Source: Planctomycetaceae bacterium (lineage in GTDB: Bacteria > Planctomycetota > MHYJ01 > SBBU01). From it: a stretch of DNA of 15,284 nucleotides. The notes beneath the pieces were generated by a model. It saw only the letters and a list, made by a program, of their open reading frames with translations, was not told where the DNA came from and made no database searches. The stretch covers positions 1-15,284 of the forward strand of contig SBBU01000053.1 of assembly GCA_005239585.1 (NCBI GenBank). The letters are read 5' to 3'. A program made the position numbers and the translations under genes. Of this stretch, positions 1 through 7,963 are shown one piece after another. Within the stretch, counting starts at the first letter, position 1, and each line of letters begins with the position of its first letter.

Positions 1-152
1 GGGCAGTCTGTAATTGTCTCTGCGATTTCAGTACTGCAAAACTCACACTTCATTTACTAGCGCTTAATGTACCTATAGAGATTCAAAAAGCAAGTGACCA
101 GAACTATACCAAATTATTTACATCTTGGACAGATGTCGAGGGAAAATTGACC

Positions 153-180
153 AAAAAAGTAAAATAGCCCGATTATTTAC
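153..180 (-). terminator. Weak AT-rich intrinsic terminator of the efflux operon
   Basis: On the minus strand an imperfect AT-rich stem (GTAAATA pairing with TATTTTAC, one bulge) spans 159-180 and is followed by six T residues at 153-158. The stem includes the stop codon of the outer membrane factor gene. The stem is weak, so termination here is only an inference. No gene is seen between base 1 and this point. Confidence 0.35.
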
Positions 181-1549
181 GCACTGCAAGACCTCCGATC
201 TTGACAAAGAGCTGAAACTGGGCCTGGTTATAGTCAATCACAGCCAAAAGATAATCAAGCCTTGCCCTAGTAAGTACCTCTTCAGCCTGAATTACTTCAA
301 GAGGCAATCCCATGCCAACAGCCTGTCTTTCCTGATTCAACTTGAGCGCTTCATCTGCGTCTGCAATCTCTTGCTCTGCAAGTGTTATCTGTTCCAAAAG
401 TGACTGCACCTTGCTGAAACTTGACCTCACCTCCTCCTCAACCTGCTGCATCAAACGAGCTAACTGGATTTCTCCCATATGGACCTTGGAATCTACTAAA
501 TGTTGACGCCCAAAATCAAAGAACCCGCCCGGTCCGATCTTCCATGAAAGCATAAACTGATAGAGATTCTGTTTCTTTGAATTACCAACAACAGGACCAA
601 ATTGCCCCAAAGTCGCATCCGCCTGCAACTCTGGAATAAAGGGTCCCCAGTAAGCAGAGCGTTGATCCTCTCGTAATATCTCCAAGCGCTTCTTAGCTTC
701 TGCCACTTCAGGACGCCTATCAAATGCCTGCTGAAGAAGCGTCTCTATCTTGCTTTCATCAACAAATTTGAGTGGAAGCGCTTTGTTGTCGGCCGGCAAT
801 AGTTCAATTTTTGGATCAAGACGAAGGATCGAAACGAGCCTTATCGATGCCTGCCTCAGGGATTCCTTTGCCCTCAACAAGGCTAATTGATTATGTGTTT
901 TTTGTGCCTGACCCCTTAACTGATCTCCTTTGAATCCTTTTCCTGCATTTAGAGCGATCTCTGTTTCCTTGACCAGTTTTTCAGAGATATTAACAGCCTG
1001 ACTCAAAATAGCTACACGTTGATCCTCTTTCAGTAGGTCAAAATATGCCTGTGCAGAGGTTTGCACCACGTTTTGAGATGTAACTTCCAATGCTGAACGT
1101 GTTGCGTCATAATTCTTTGAGGAAGAAAGCGCAGTGAAAATTGCCTCTCCAAGAGGCCAGCGAAGCGCCAATCCTCCTCCAAGGAGGCTATTTTGCTTAT
1201 CCGTCTCGACAAAGTCACCCAATGTAGCCTGAGTTGAACCTTCAAGGCGCCAGAATCGATAGGTTGGTCCTAACGTTGGAAAAAAACGCTCGTGATCTTG
1301 AACGATTTTCGCATATGCAGCGTACAATGCCTCTCTTGCTAGGGCTATATCCAAGTTATTTTTGGCAGCAAGCCTAAGCGTTGTCTCAAGATCAATTGGA
1401 TATTGGCCTTGAGGGAGCTCTGCCCGATCAGTTTTGATATTGATAGGATTAAAACTGGCAGGATCAGTTAGCCATGGGACTTGCCATTCACGCGGCCCGC
1501 TAAAGCATCCCGTAATTGAAACAGAGGATAAGAAAATCAACAGTCTCAT
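173..1549 (-). CDS. TolC-family outer membrane efflux factor, lipoprotein type
   Basis: Outer membrane channel of a tripartite efflux system, 458 residues. The start has a short hydrophobic stretch ending in Ile-Thr-Gly-Cys (Cys15), a lipobox, so the protein is probably lipid-anchored like NodT/OprM-type factors. Two long alpha-helical, Gln/Glu/Ala-rich repeats follow, each beginning with the family's typical pattern (LAAKNNLDIALAREAL near residues 58-73, and a second helical half after about residue 270). This is the usual duplicated OEP architecture. The length is normal. ATG at 1549 is preceded by an AGGT Shine-Dalgarno-like sequence, and the gene starts 5 bases after the adaptor stop, so it is the last gene of the efflux operon. 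The substrate cannot be read from the sequence. Family confident; exact pump class less so. Confidence 0.93.
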   Translation of the reverse strand: MRLLIFLSSVSITGCFSGPREWQVPWLTDPASFNPINIKTDRAELPQGQYPIDLETTLRLAAKNNLDIALAREALYAAYAKIVQDHERFFPTLGPTYRFWRLEGSTQATLGDFVETDKQNSLLGGGLALRWPLGEAIFTALSSSKNYDATRSALEVTSQNVVQTSAQAYFDLLKEDQRVAILSQAVNISEKLVKETEIALNAGKGFKGDQLRGQAQKTHNQLALLRAKESLRQASIRLVSILRLDPKIELLPADNKALPLKFVDESKIETLLQQAFDRRPEVAEAKKRLEILREDQRSAYWGPFIPELQADATLGQFGPVVGNSKKQNLYQFMLSWKIGPGGFFDFGRQHLVDSKVHMGEIQLARLMQQVEEEVRSSFSKVQSLLEQITLAEQEIADADEALKLNQERQAVGMGLPLEVIQAEEVLTRARLDYLLAVIDYNQAQFQLFVKIGGLAVRK

Positions 1550-1554
1550 TTTCG

Positions 1555-2727
1555 TTACCTAGTGACAAGTACTTTTGTTCCATGGGTTACCTGCCCTTTA
1601 ACTACTACTTCGTTTTCCTCTGTCAGCCCTTTAAGTATTTCAACTTCTAGTCCATTGTCCAGCCCGATCTCTACGCGAACTTTTTCAGCGATTCCATTCT
1701 TAATGACATAGACAAAATGTTCTTTCTTCTCCACAACAAGTGCGCTGGCCTGGATCGTTAGGGTGTTTTCGCGCAAATCGAGATACAGATTCACTTGTGC
1801 AAACATTCCCGGCCTGATTTCATACTTGTCATTTTTCACATCTATCTCTGCCATCATTGTCTTTGTGTTTCTGTTAAGCACCCACGAGAATCTTGATACA
1901 CTCGCTTCCCATTTTTTATCAGCCAAGTCACTCAGAATAACTCTAGCTTTGGTCTTGGACGAAATATGCGGGACTTCAGTATCAGGGATATAAACCCGGA
2001 TTCTAACAGGGTTCATTTCGACAATATGAAATATCTTCGTTGAACCGGATTGAACAAGGTCACCCTCCTCTACCCAACGCTCTGTAATGATTCCACTGAA
2101 AGGTGCCTTTATCCTCGCGAATTTTAGGAGTTCCTCCGTTTTATCTACTGCGGCTTGAAATATTGCAACACGAGCCTTTGCTACCTCAAGCTCTGCCAGC
2201 GCGATCTGGTATTTTCCACTAAGCTCATCAACCGAGTCCTTTGATATCAGATTGGGACTCTTTTCTACGAGTTCCCTTGCCCTTTTATACTGAGACAATC
2301 TCCATTCAACCTCAGCCATCTGTCTCTCAATAGTAGGCCCGCACAAGCTAAGCTCAGCCTCTTCTCTTTCCAATTGTTTCTCCAGTTCCGGGACAGAAAT
2401 TGCCACAAGGAAATCTCCCTCTTTTATCTCTGAACCACGATCCATGCTGTGCTTTTTCTCGTCTTTCCCGAATCTTTCAAGATACCCTGTTATCCGGCTA
2501 GTAATAGTAACTTCCCGATTAGGCACGATATCACCCGGTACAGTTAGTGTACGATAAATGGTCTTACGAAGGGGTTTTTGAACCTTAACGTGAGGGATAT
2601 TTTCTTGACCCTGTTCAAGGTCAGGTCGCAAATTTGATTTTTCTTTCCTATCAACCATCTTTGTAATTGGGACAACGCTCCCAACAGCAACCAACACAAG
2701 CCCGAATGCGATGAAAAATTTACCCAT
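1555..2727 (-). CDS. RND efflux periplasmic adaptor (HlyD/AcrA-type membrane fusion protein)
   Basis: Periplasmic adaptor linking the inner membrane RND pump to the outer membrane factor. I use ATG 2727, giving 390 residues. It follows a GAGGTG Shine-Dalgarno sequence and yields a proper N-terminal membrane segment or signal anchor (residues about 4-22). The reading frame stays open upstream to 2808, but that part lies inside the pump gene. Domains: first lipoyl half about 65-105 (ending KEGD), coiled-coil hairpin about 110-200, second lipoyl half about 202-226 (KAPFSGIITERWVEEGD), beta-barrel to about 315, and membrane-proximal domain to the end. The start overlaps the pump stop by 8 bases, implying translational coupling. 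There is no lipobox cysteine, so it is probably held by the N-terminal helix. Confidence 0.93.
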   Translation of the reverse strand: MGKFFIAFGLVLVAVGSVVPITKMVDRKEKSNLRPDLEQGQENIPHVKVQKPLRKTIYRTLTVPGDIVPNREVTITSRITGYLERFGKDEKKHSMDRGSEIKEGDFLVAISVPELEKQLEREEAELSLCGPTIERQMAEVEWRLSQYKRARELVEKSPNLISKDSVDELSGKYQIALAELEVAKARVAIFQAAVDKTEELLKFARIKAPFSGIITERWVEEGDLVQSGSTKIFHIVEMNPVRIRVYIPDTEVPHISSKTKARVILSDLADKKWEASVSRFSWVLNRNTKTMMAEIDVKNDKYEIRPGMFAQVNLYLDLRENTLTIQASALVVEKKEHFVYVIKNGIAEKVRVEIGLDNGLEVEILKGLTEENEVVVKGQVTHGTKVLVTR

Positions 2728-5700
2728 GGGCAACACCTCGTTTAAAAAGAACGTAAAAAATTGGCACAACATACAAAATAAGCAATGTAGATGCAAAGAC
2801 TCCGCCAATCACAGCCCGTGCAAGGGGAATATTCGCGCCACCAGCTATTGCCATTGGCACAAGACCCAGCATGGCTGCAAGCGATGTCATTAGAATCGGC
2901 CTTAGTCTGATTCTTGCTGCCTCGCTAATGGAATCATAAGGTGATAGCCCTTCAGACCTGCGGCGATTAGCGAAATCGACCATCAAAAGCGAAAAAGATT
3001 TGACAATCCCGATCATCATCATAATACCCATCAATGACTGGATATTTAGTGTCGTGTTTGTCAGATAGAGCATCCACAAGACACCAATAAGCCCTAGAGG
3101 GATAGCAAACATCACAATCAGTGGATCAAGGAAAGACCTAAACTGAACAACCATTATGAGATAAACAAGTATTACAGCAAGGATCATTCCAAAGCCAAGG
3201 CTGCCAAATGACTCTTGCATGCTCTTCACTTCCCCTCTTCTAAGAATGGCATAACCTGATGGGACCTTCCCTTCTCTCTCAATTTCTCTTAATTTGGCTT
3301 CAATATCAGCAGAGACATTCCCCAGATCCCTTCCTTCAACATCTGCATAAATATCAATGACACGATTTATGTTATAGTGCATGATTTCAGATGGCGCAGT
3401 AGAGCGTTCCAGCTTCACAAAACTTCGAAGCAACACAGGCTCTTTTTGATTGGGGCCTGTTATAGGAATATTCAACAAAGTATCGAGATCTTCAAAGGCC
3501 GACTCTGGATACTGCGCGCCTATCCAGTAGTGATTTCCATTTCGTTCATCAACCCAGAATGACTTGGCAAAACTGACAGATGAGTTAAACGCAGTGACCA
3601 CATTTTTTACGACCTCATCCGGACTAAGCCCCATTTCCGCCGCTTTACGCCGATCAATATCAATTTTATATTGCGGATAATCAAGCCTCTGCTGAATACG
3701 TACATCTATTGCGCCTGCGACCCCACTAATGCGTTTCTTAACCTCTTGAGCAATCCCATAAGACTTGTGTAGATCACTTCCGAGAATCTGAATATTTATC
3801 GGGGCTGGCAGTCCAAAATTAAGAGCGGCACGGAGCATGCTATTTGGTTCAAATGAAAATTCAACCCCTGCAAATCTCTCATCAGTTGTCAGGGCAGAAC
3901 GCAGCATTTGAATATACTCACGGTCTTTCTTATTCCTGTGCTCAGCCAATTGGATCAACATAAATGCATCATGCGGCCCGGAGTTAGGCGTATATGCCGC
4001 CGGCCATTCATTCAAGACGCCAATATTGGTGATCATTTTCCTCAAATTCTCCTTTCCGATTAGATTCCTCACAGCTTCCTCTACCTGTATGAGAAGTTTT
4101 TCTGTTTCTTCAACTCTTGTTCCTGAATTAGTCCTGACACGAATTGTAAACTGTCCAGCCTCAACCTGAGGAAAGAGCTCAGTTCCGATAAATTTATAAA
4201 GGGAGAGTGAACCAGTGAAAACAATTACAACCAGCAAAAGTACTGCCCATCGATATTTTAAGGCAAAAGTGAGCGTACTGCTGTATGCATTCGAAAGTTT
4301 TTCGAACCATCCTGCGGAACTCTCTTCCTTATTTTCATGTCTTGCCTTTAAGAATTTAGCACAGCAGATTGGTATAAGAGTAAGAGCAATCACATAAGAA
4401 GCAGCCATTGAAAATATCACGGCAAGCGCCAAGGGTGTAAAGAGAAATTTTCCAATACCCGTGAGGAAAATCACAGGGAGAAAGACAATGCAGGTGCCTA
4501 CTACAATTACCAGGACCGGGTTTGCCACTTCGAGCGCTGCGTCGAGCGCCGCCTTGGTTGGTTCTTTCCCTAACCTCAGATGACGCTCTGTGTTTTCCAA
4601 TACAACGATTGACTGGTCTATTAAGAGGCCGACAGCAATAGCTAGTCCACCAAGTGTGATTGCATTCAATGTATTTCCGGTAAAATATAGGGCAATAAGA
4701 GCGCTTAGGATAGAGAGCGGCAGGGAAAGAAGGATGAAAAATGTGGAACGAAAACTCTTCAGGAAAAGCAATACCATAATACCTGCAAGAATCGCGCCAA
4801 GCACACCTTCTTGTACAAGATTTCCAATGGCCTCGCGAACGAAAGCAGATTGGTCAAACACAACCTCAAGCTCAACTCCCGGATAACCTGCCGATTCCAA
4901 TCTTCTCTTCACCTCCGGGATGGCATCATTAACACCATCAACAACTTTTATTGTGTTTGCGCCCGGCTGTCTGTATATCGGGACATAAAGTTGACGTTTT
5001 CCATCGACACGCACTATATTCGATTGTAGTTCAGCAGTATCTACTGCACGACCAACATCTCTCAAAAGAACCGGCGCATTGCCGTCAAGTTTGATTGTAA
5101 AATCATCGATTTGCGGTATTTTTGGGACCATTGCATTTGACTCGATCTGATACTCAATAGGACCCAGCCTTGCGCTACCAGTCGGTATAAAAACATTCTG
5201 TTTATGAATCGCATTCACTACATCCATTGGAGAAAGATATCGGGCCTGCAGTTTGTCACGATCCAGATAGGCATAGATCCTTCTAAGCTTCCCGCCATAG
5301 ACTGCCGGGGCTATCACGCCTGATATAGACTGAAGTCGATTACGCAACTGAAAGTACGCAATGTCATAAAGCTTTGTTTCATCGTACTTTTCGCTCTTAA
5401 CACTAAGAAGACAAAGTGGGATTGATGCCGTTGGATCAAAAGGCATAACCATTGGAGGAATAGTTCCCGGCGGCAAATAATAGAGGTCAGACATCGCCAA
5501 TGAAGTCACCTGAGAAAGCGCTGAGTTGAAATCTATATCTTCGCGGAAAAAGTCCCTTACGATGCTGACACCAAGCATTGATTTTGCCTCTTGATGTTCT
5601 ATACCGACTGACTGACCTGTCCAACGCTGCATACGTGTCGACATGTCGCGCTCAATTGTTTCAGCAGGCATGCCGGGATATAGTGTTAGTACCTGAACAG

Positions 5701-5830
5701 CCGGGGTTTTAAACTGAGGCAATAGATCTGTTGAGATTCGATCAGTAGCAGTAAATCCAAGCACAACTATCGCAAGAGCCATTACCACAACCGCATACGG
5801 GTTTTTTAGCGCGATTCGTACAAGAAACAT
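2720..5830 (-). CDS. RND-superfamily efflux permease (AcrB/MexB-like)
   Basis: Inner membrane RND pump of 1036 residues, the usual length. Membrane segments: about 12-30, a block at 340-490, one at 528-546, and a block at 875-1030. Two large periplasmic loops (about 31-335 and 550-870) lie between them, giving the duplicated RND layout. Family motifs include LYPGMPAETIERDMS near 50-64 and ELFPQVEAGQF near 551-561. In TM4 the sequence is LLIDQSIVVLENTERH: Asp405 is present, but the second Asp of the proton-relay pair (AcrB Asp407-Asp408) is Gln406. TM10 keeps a lysine, Lys944, in GIVKSFSLL, at the position of AcrB Lys940. An AGGAG Shine-Dalgarno sequence precedes the ATG. It begins 7 bases after the anti-sigma gene and overlaps the adaptor. 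The substrate is unknown. Confidence 0.95.
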   Translation of the reverse strand: MFLVRIALKNPYAVVVMALAIVVLGFTATDRISTDLLPQFKTPAVQVLTLYPGMPAETIERDMSTRMQRWTGQSVGIEHQEAKSMLGVSIVRDFFREDIDFNSALSQVTSLAMSDLYYLPPGTIPPMVMPFDPTASIPLCLLSVKSEKYDETKLYDIAYFQLRNRLQSISGVIAPAVYGGKLRRIYAYLDRDKLQARYLSPMDVVNAIHKQNVFIPTGSARLGPIEYQIESNAMVPKIPQIDDFTIKLDGNAPVLLRDVGRAVDTAELQSNIVRVDGKRQLYVPIYRQPGANTIKVVDGVNDAIPEVKRRLESAGYPGVELEVVFDQSAFVREAIGNLVQEGVLGAILAGIMVLLFLKSFRSTFFILLSLPLSILSALIALYFTGNTLNAITLGGLAIAVGLLIDQSIVVLENTERHLRLGKEPTKAALDAALEVANPVLVIVVGTCIVFLPVIFLTGIGKFLFTPLALAVIFSMAASYVIALTLIPICCAKFLKARHENKEESSAGWFEKLSNAYSSTLTFALKYRWAVLLLVVIVFTGSLSLYKFIGTELFPQVEAGQFTIRVRTNSGTRVEETEKLLIQVEEAVRNLIGKENLRKMITNIGVLNEWPAAYTPNSGPHDAFMLIQLAEHRNKKDREYIQMLRSALTTDERFAGVEFSFEPNSMLRAALNFGLPAPINIQILGSDLHKSYGIAQEVKKRISGVAGAIDVRIQQRLDYPQYKIDIDRRKAAEMGLSPDEVVKNVVTAFNSSVSFAKSFWVDERNGNHYWIGAQYPESAFEDLDTLLNIPITGPNQKEPVLLRSFVKLERSTAPSEIMHYNINRVIDIYADVEGRDLGNVSADIEAKLREIEREGKVPSGYAILRRGEVKSMQESFGSLGFGMILAVILVYLIMVVQFRSFLDPLIVMFAIPLGLIGVLWMLYLTNTTLNIQSLMGIMMMIGIVKSFSLLMVDFANRRRSEGLSPYDSISEAARIRLRPILMTSLAAMLGLVPMAIAGGANIPLARAVIGGVFASTLLILYVVPIFYVLFKRGVAHG

Positions 5831-5837
5831 AACACTC

Positions 5838-6620
5838 CTACTTTGGAGAAATCCCGTGCAGATACTCCCCGCGATCGGCTACAAGAATAAAACCTGCGTC
5901 GCCGCTTGACCAGAATAGAATCTCACAGGGTGATTTCTCTATCAGGGGATCCTTGGGTTTTACCAGCTCCTTTTTATCGACTCCAGCCAGATCAAAATCT
6001 GCAAGCTTTAACTGAATTAGTGAATACTCTCCACGAGGCGCCTTCCACAAACTGTAAATGATAGGATTCATTCCAAACTTACACGATCTTCCGCCTAATA
6101 GTTTAAAATCTGATCCAAGTTCAGGAAGAACAACTGCAAAAGGAACTTTGCCTGCAAGTTTATTTCTGAATTCTGCAGGGTCAGAAGTTTCTATTTTTAT
6201 ACTTCGATGATTCAGATGATCTTCGACAGCCCGCGTTGCGATACTCTGCAGTATAGATTGCTGTCTTGCGGCATCATTTTTCCATAAACTCTCGATATTT
6301 ATAAAGAGCGAATAGAGACAGATTAGAAAAACCACCATTAAAACAGCGGCTGCTATACGACTGAATATAGATGTGCGCTCGCTGCGAATACCCTTTTCCG
6401 GTATCTCCAAGAGACATTTATCTAAATTAGGGGGGATCTCAACTCGACGAAGGGCTATGCGAAAATGCTCGTCTTGTGCAAGGAGCTCAAGCCATTCTTT
6501 CTCCGCCCATTCACCCTGACGAGCTATATCCGCCTCTATCTGCCGTCTGATTGGATCCTCAGGCGGCAGGCTTGCAGCCTCTCCCATTGCAGATCTTAAC
6601 CTATCTTTTTCACTCAACAT
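5838..6620 (-). CDS. Putative membrane-bound anti-sigma factor
   Basis: 260 residues with one strong membrane segment at about 88-108. The polar N-terminal part (1-87) should be cytosolic, and the 109-260 part outside the cytoplasm. The N-terminal part lacks the HxxxCxxC zinc motif of ZAS anti-sigma factors. The C-terminal part (VPFAVVLPELGSDFKLLGGR near 154-174) resembles the sensor half of many single-pass ECF anti-sigma proteins. The role rests mainly on topology and position: its ATG directly abuts the sigma factor stop (TAAATG), and the pump follows 7 bases later. Expected role (inference): bind the sigma factor at the membrane and release it on an envelope or drug signal. Two cysteines in the outer domain (in GGRSCKF and KSPCEIL) could form a disulfide. 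Confidence 0.7.
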   Translation of the reverse strand: MLSEKDRLRSAMGEAASLPPEDPIRRQIEADIARQGEWAEKEWLELLAQDEHFRIALRRVEIPPNLDKCLLEIPEKGIRSERTSIFSRIAAAVLMVVFLICLYSLFINIESLWKNDAARQQSILQSIATRAVEDHLNHRSIKIETSDPAEFRNKLAGKVPFAVVLPELGSDFKLLGGRSCKFGMNPIIYSLWKAPRGEYSLIQLKLADFDLAGVDKKELVKPKDPLIEKSPCEILFWSSGDAGFILVADRGEYLHGISPK

Positions 6621-7199
6621 TTATAAACTACCCTTCTCAATCCATCCCAAGTCATCTGGCTGGAGAGAATCATATCTCTTTATGAATTCCCTCAGAAAAA
6701 CACGGGTTCGGTGTATGCGAGAAAGCACTGTGCCAAGTGGGATATCTAGTCTCTGTGCAACTTCACGGCAGCTCCAACCTTCTAAAAAGACCAAGAGAAA
6801 GATCCCCTTGAACTCAGGATCGAGGGCATCCAAGGCCTTCTGGAGAGGTTCATCCTTGTTTAACATCTCAAGATCTAAATGGATTTCACCAGCTATTCCT
6901 TCTAGTTCATCCGGATTGACAAGCTTTGAAGGGTGTCTCTTTCTTGTCCTGATCCAATGGCTGTATTGATATCTAAGTATCTGCAAAAGCCAAGCTTTTG
7001 CAGCTAACTGATTCCTCAGTCCAGAAAGAGACCTCCACGCCTCACAAAATGTCTCTTGAACGAGGTCCTCAGCAGCATCACGGTCTCCACACAAACGATA
7101 CGCAAGCCGATAAAGATCAGCAGAATACTTTCTTACAAGCTCCTCGTATAGCGACCGCAAGTTCATATTTTCGTATATATAGTGTCCGAAGAGAGACAA
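6621..7199 (-). CDS. ECF-family RNA polymerase sigma factor (sigma-70 family)
   Basis: ECF sigma factor of 192 residues from TTG 7199, or 181 from ATG 7166. The sigma-2 region is about 15-85 and contains GDRDAAEDLVQETFCEAW, the core-binding and -10 recognition segment. The sigma-4 region is about 118-172 with ALDPEFKGIFLLVFLEGWS and a helix-turn-helix CREVAQRLDIPLGTVLSRIHR. Domain 3 is absent, as expected for ECF. TTG 7199 lies one base after the stop of the upstream microprotein and has a GGA 5 bases before it. ATG 7166 has no visible ribosome site but fits the family start better, so the start is uncertain. Encoded first in line with its probable anti-sigma and the efflux genes, it most likely controls that operon. 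Confidence 0.93.
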   Translation of the reverse strand: MSLFGHYIYENMNLRSLYEELVRKYSADLYRLAYRLCGDRDAAEDLVQETFCEAWRSLSGLRNQLAAKAWLLQILRYQYSHWIRTRKRHPSKLVNPDELEGIAGEIHLDLEMLNKDEPLQKALDALDPEFKGIFLLVFLEGWSCREVAQRLDIPLGTVLSRIHRTRVFLREFIKRYDSLQPDDLGWIEKGSL

Positions 7200-7200
7200 A

Positions 7201-7362
7201 TTATTCCATTATTGCATTATCGGCTATTCTTGAATGATATCCCATTCGGTAAGTCAAATAATGAATGTGGGCAAGAGGAGAAGGAATTGTCCCAGAAAAT
7301 ACTAAAAACACGATCCAGACAATGGCCGCTGAAATAACCACTGTAATCACTAACCTATTCAT
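7201..7362 (-). CDS. Small single-pass membrane protein, 53 residues, unknown function
   Basis: A short open frame upstream of the sigma gene. It starts at ATG 7362, with TAGGA placed 9 bases before the start, and ends with TAA at 7201-7203. The N-terminal third is a clear membrane helix or signal anchor (residues 4-24, VITVVISAAIVWIVFLVF), followed by a polar tail rich in His and Tyr. Its stop sits one base before the TTG candidate start of the sigma factor, so the two are probably co-translated. I do not recognise a family. It could be a sensor or accessory peptide for the sigma/anti-sigma pair, a small pump subunit, or an uncleaved signal peptide. Support is the ribosome site, membrane helix and tight spacing; conservation could not be tested. 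Confidence 0.55.
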   Translation of the reverse strand: MNRLVITVVISAAIVWIVFLVFSGTIPSPLAHIHYLTYRMGYHSRIADNAIME

Positions 7363-7457
7363 CACAAGGCATCCTAGTAACGTATCTCACGAGTCCTTTG
7401 TGAAATAAGGCACCAGCCCACTGCTCGTACTGCCCGACCGGCAAGCAAGCGCAAGGG

Positions 7458-7485
7458 TTGACTAGGTCAAAAAACAAACTATTAT
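7458..7485 (+). promoter_or_regulatory. Possible sigma-70-type promoter for the STAS/NtrC genes
   Basis: TTGACT at 7458-7463, a 16-base spacer and TATTAT at 7480-7485 (5 of 6 to the -10 consensus). The -35 lies in an inverted repeat, TTGAC-TAG-GTCAA (7458-7470), that could also be an operator. It would leave an untranslated leader of roughly 115 bases before the STAS gene. Confidence 0.35.
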
Positions 7486-7504
7486 TGCCTGAATTAAACC
7501 CCGC

Positions 7505-7536
7505 CCTTTCAGGAGGATCTAATTCCTCGTGAAAGG
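7505..7536 (+). promoter_or_regulatory. Hairpin in the 5' leader, covering an SD and a GTG
   Basis: CCTTTCA (7505-7511) pairs with TGAAAGG (7530-7536). After one G-G mismatch, GAGGA (7513-7517) pairs with TCCTC (7524-7528), with a 6-base loop. The 5' arm contains AGGAGG (7511-7516) and the 3' arm contains a GTG (7529-7531), so folding would hide both. No T-run follows on either strand, which argues against a terminator. Confidence 0.5.
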
Positions 7537-7609
7537 AACAATAAAATATGGTAGAGTTCACTTGTGCCGATTACAGGGCATCCTAAAAAGGCGGGACAAA
7601 GATATATGA
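7529..7609 (+). CDS. Possible 26-residue leader peptide upstream of the STAS gene
   Basis: A short open frame from GTG 7529 to TGA 7607-7609. The predicted peptide is basic (10 Lys/Arg in 26). AGGAGG lies 12 bases before the GTG, a longer spacing than ideal, and both lie in the hairpin at 7505-7536. Its stop overlaps the ATG of the STAS gene (ATGA at 7606-7609), a classic coupling arrangement. The peptide matches nothing I recognise. Coding is unproven; the overlap and AGGAGG may be chance. Confidence 0.3.
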   Translation: MKGTIKYGRVHLCRLQGILKRRDKDI

Positions 7610-7962
7610 ACGAGAGTGCAAAGGTAAATCGCAAGCTTTTGAATGGAGGTGTCGCTCAGCTGGACATCAAAGGTTCGATAGACAGACAGAACTGCTCCAT
7701 CGTTGCGGACGAGATATCAAAACTATTCGAGAGTAAGATATATAAAATCATAATTAACCTAAAGGATACTTCTTATATTTCAAGTTCAGGATTTGGCATT
7801 CTGGTAGCAATGTCAAGTGAGGCGGTTAAAAACAAAGGGGAGATTGTTTTTGTATCAACTCCTGATGAACTCAAAGAAATATTTGAAATACTTGGTATCA
7901 CCCGCCTTCTCAAATTTGCAGCTAACGTCCAGGAAGGAATTTCAATTATTAGTGGTTTGTAG
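7606..7962 (+). CDS. STAS-domain protein, anti-sigma factor antagonist type
   Basis: Single STAS domain, 118 residues, SpoIIAA/RsbV-like. I use ATG 7606, since the frame to GTG 7564 adds only a non-family tail. A weak GGGA precedes the ATG. The core phosphorylation loop is DTSYISSSGFGILVAM (54-69). The usual Asp-Ser-Ser-Gly is Ser-Ser-Ser-Gly here, with Ser60 or Ser61 as the candidate acceptor. The C-terminal helix EIFEILGITRLLKF fits the family. Such proteins are normally phosphorylated by an RsbW/SpoIIAB-type kinase and bind it or another partner when dephosphorylated. No such kinase is in the window, so the partner is unknown. The next gene, an NtrC-type regulator, starts one base after its stop, so the two are almost certainly co-expressed. 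Confidence 0.88.
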   Translation: MNESAKVNRKLLNGGVAQLDIKGSIDRQNCSIVADEISKLFESKIYKIIINLKDTSYISSSGFGILVAMSSEAVKNKGEIVFVSTPDELKEIFEILGITRLLKFAANVQEGISIISGL

Positions 7963-7963
7963 C

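Noticed and set aside
2728..2808. Upstream extension of the periplasmic adaptor to 2808
   Set aside because: It lies within the pump gene; ATG 2727 has a good GAGGTG site and starts a proper membrane anchor.
7355..7561. Minus-strand open frame of 68 codons from GTG 7561
   Set aside because: No ribosome site and no domain or membrane pattern, and it runs antisense through the STAS leader hairpin and promoter. It overlaps the microprotein start by 8 bases, so a real gene is not impossible, but nothing else supports it.
7817..7963. Upstream extension of the NtrC-type regulator to 7817
   Set aside because: The extra 49 residues fall inside the STAS gene in another frame, and the REC domain begins normally at ATG 7964.
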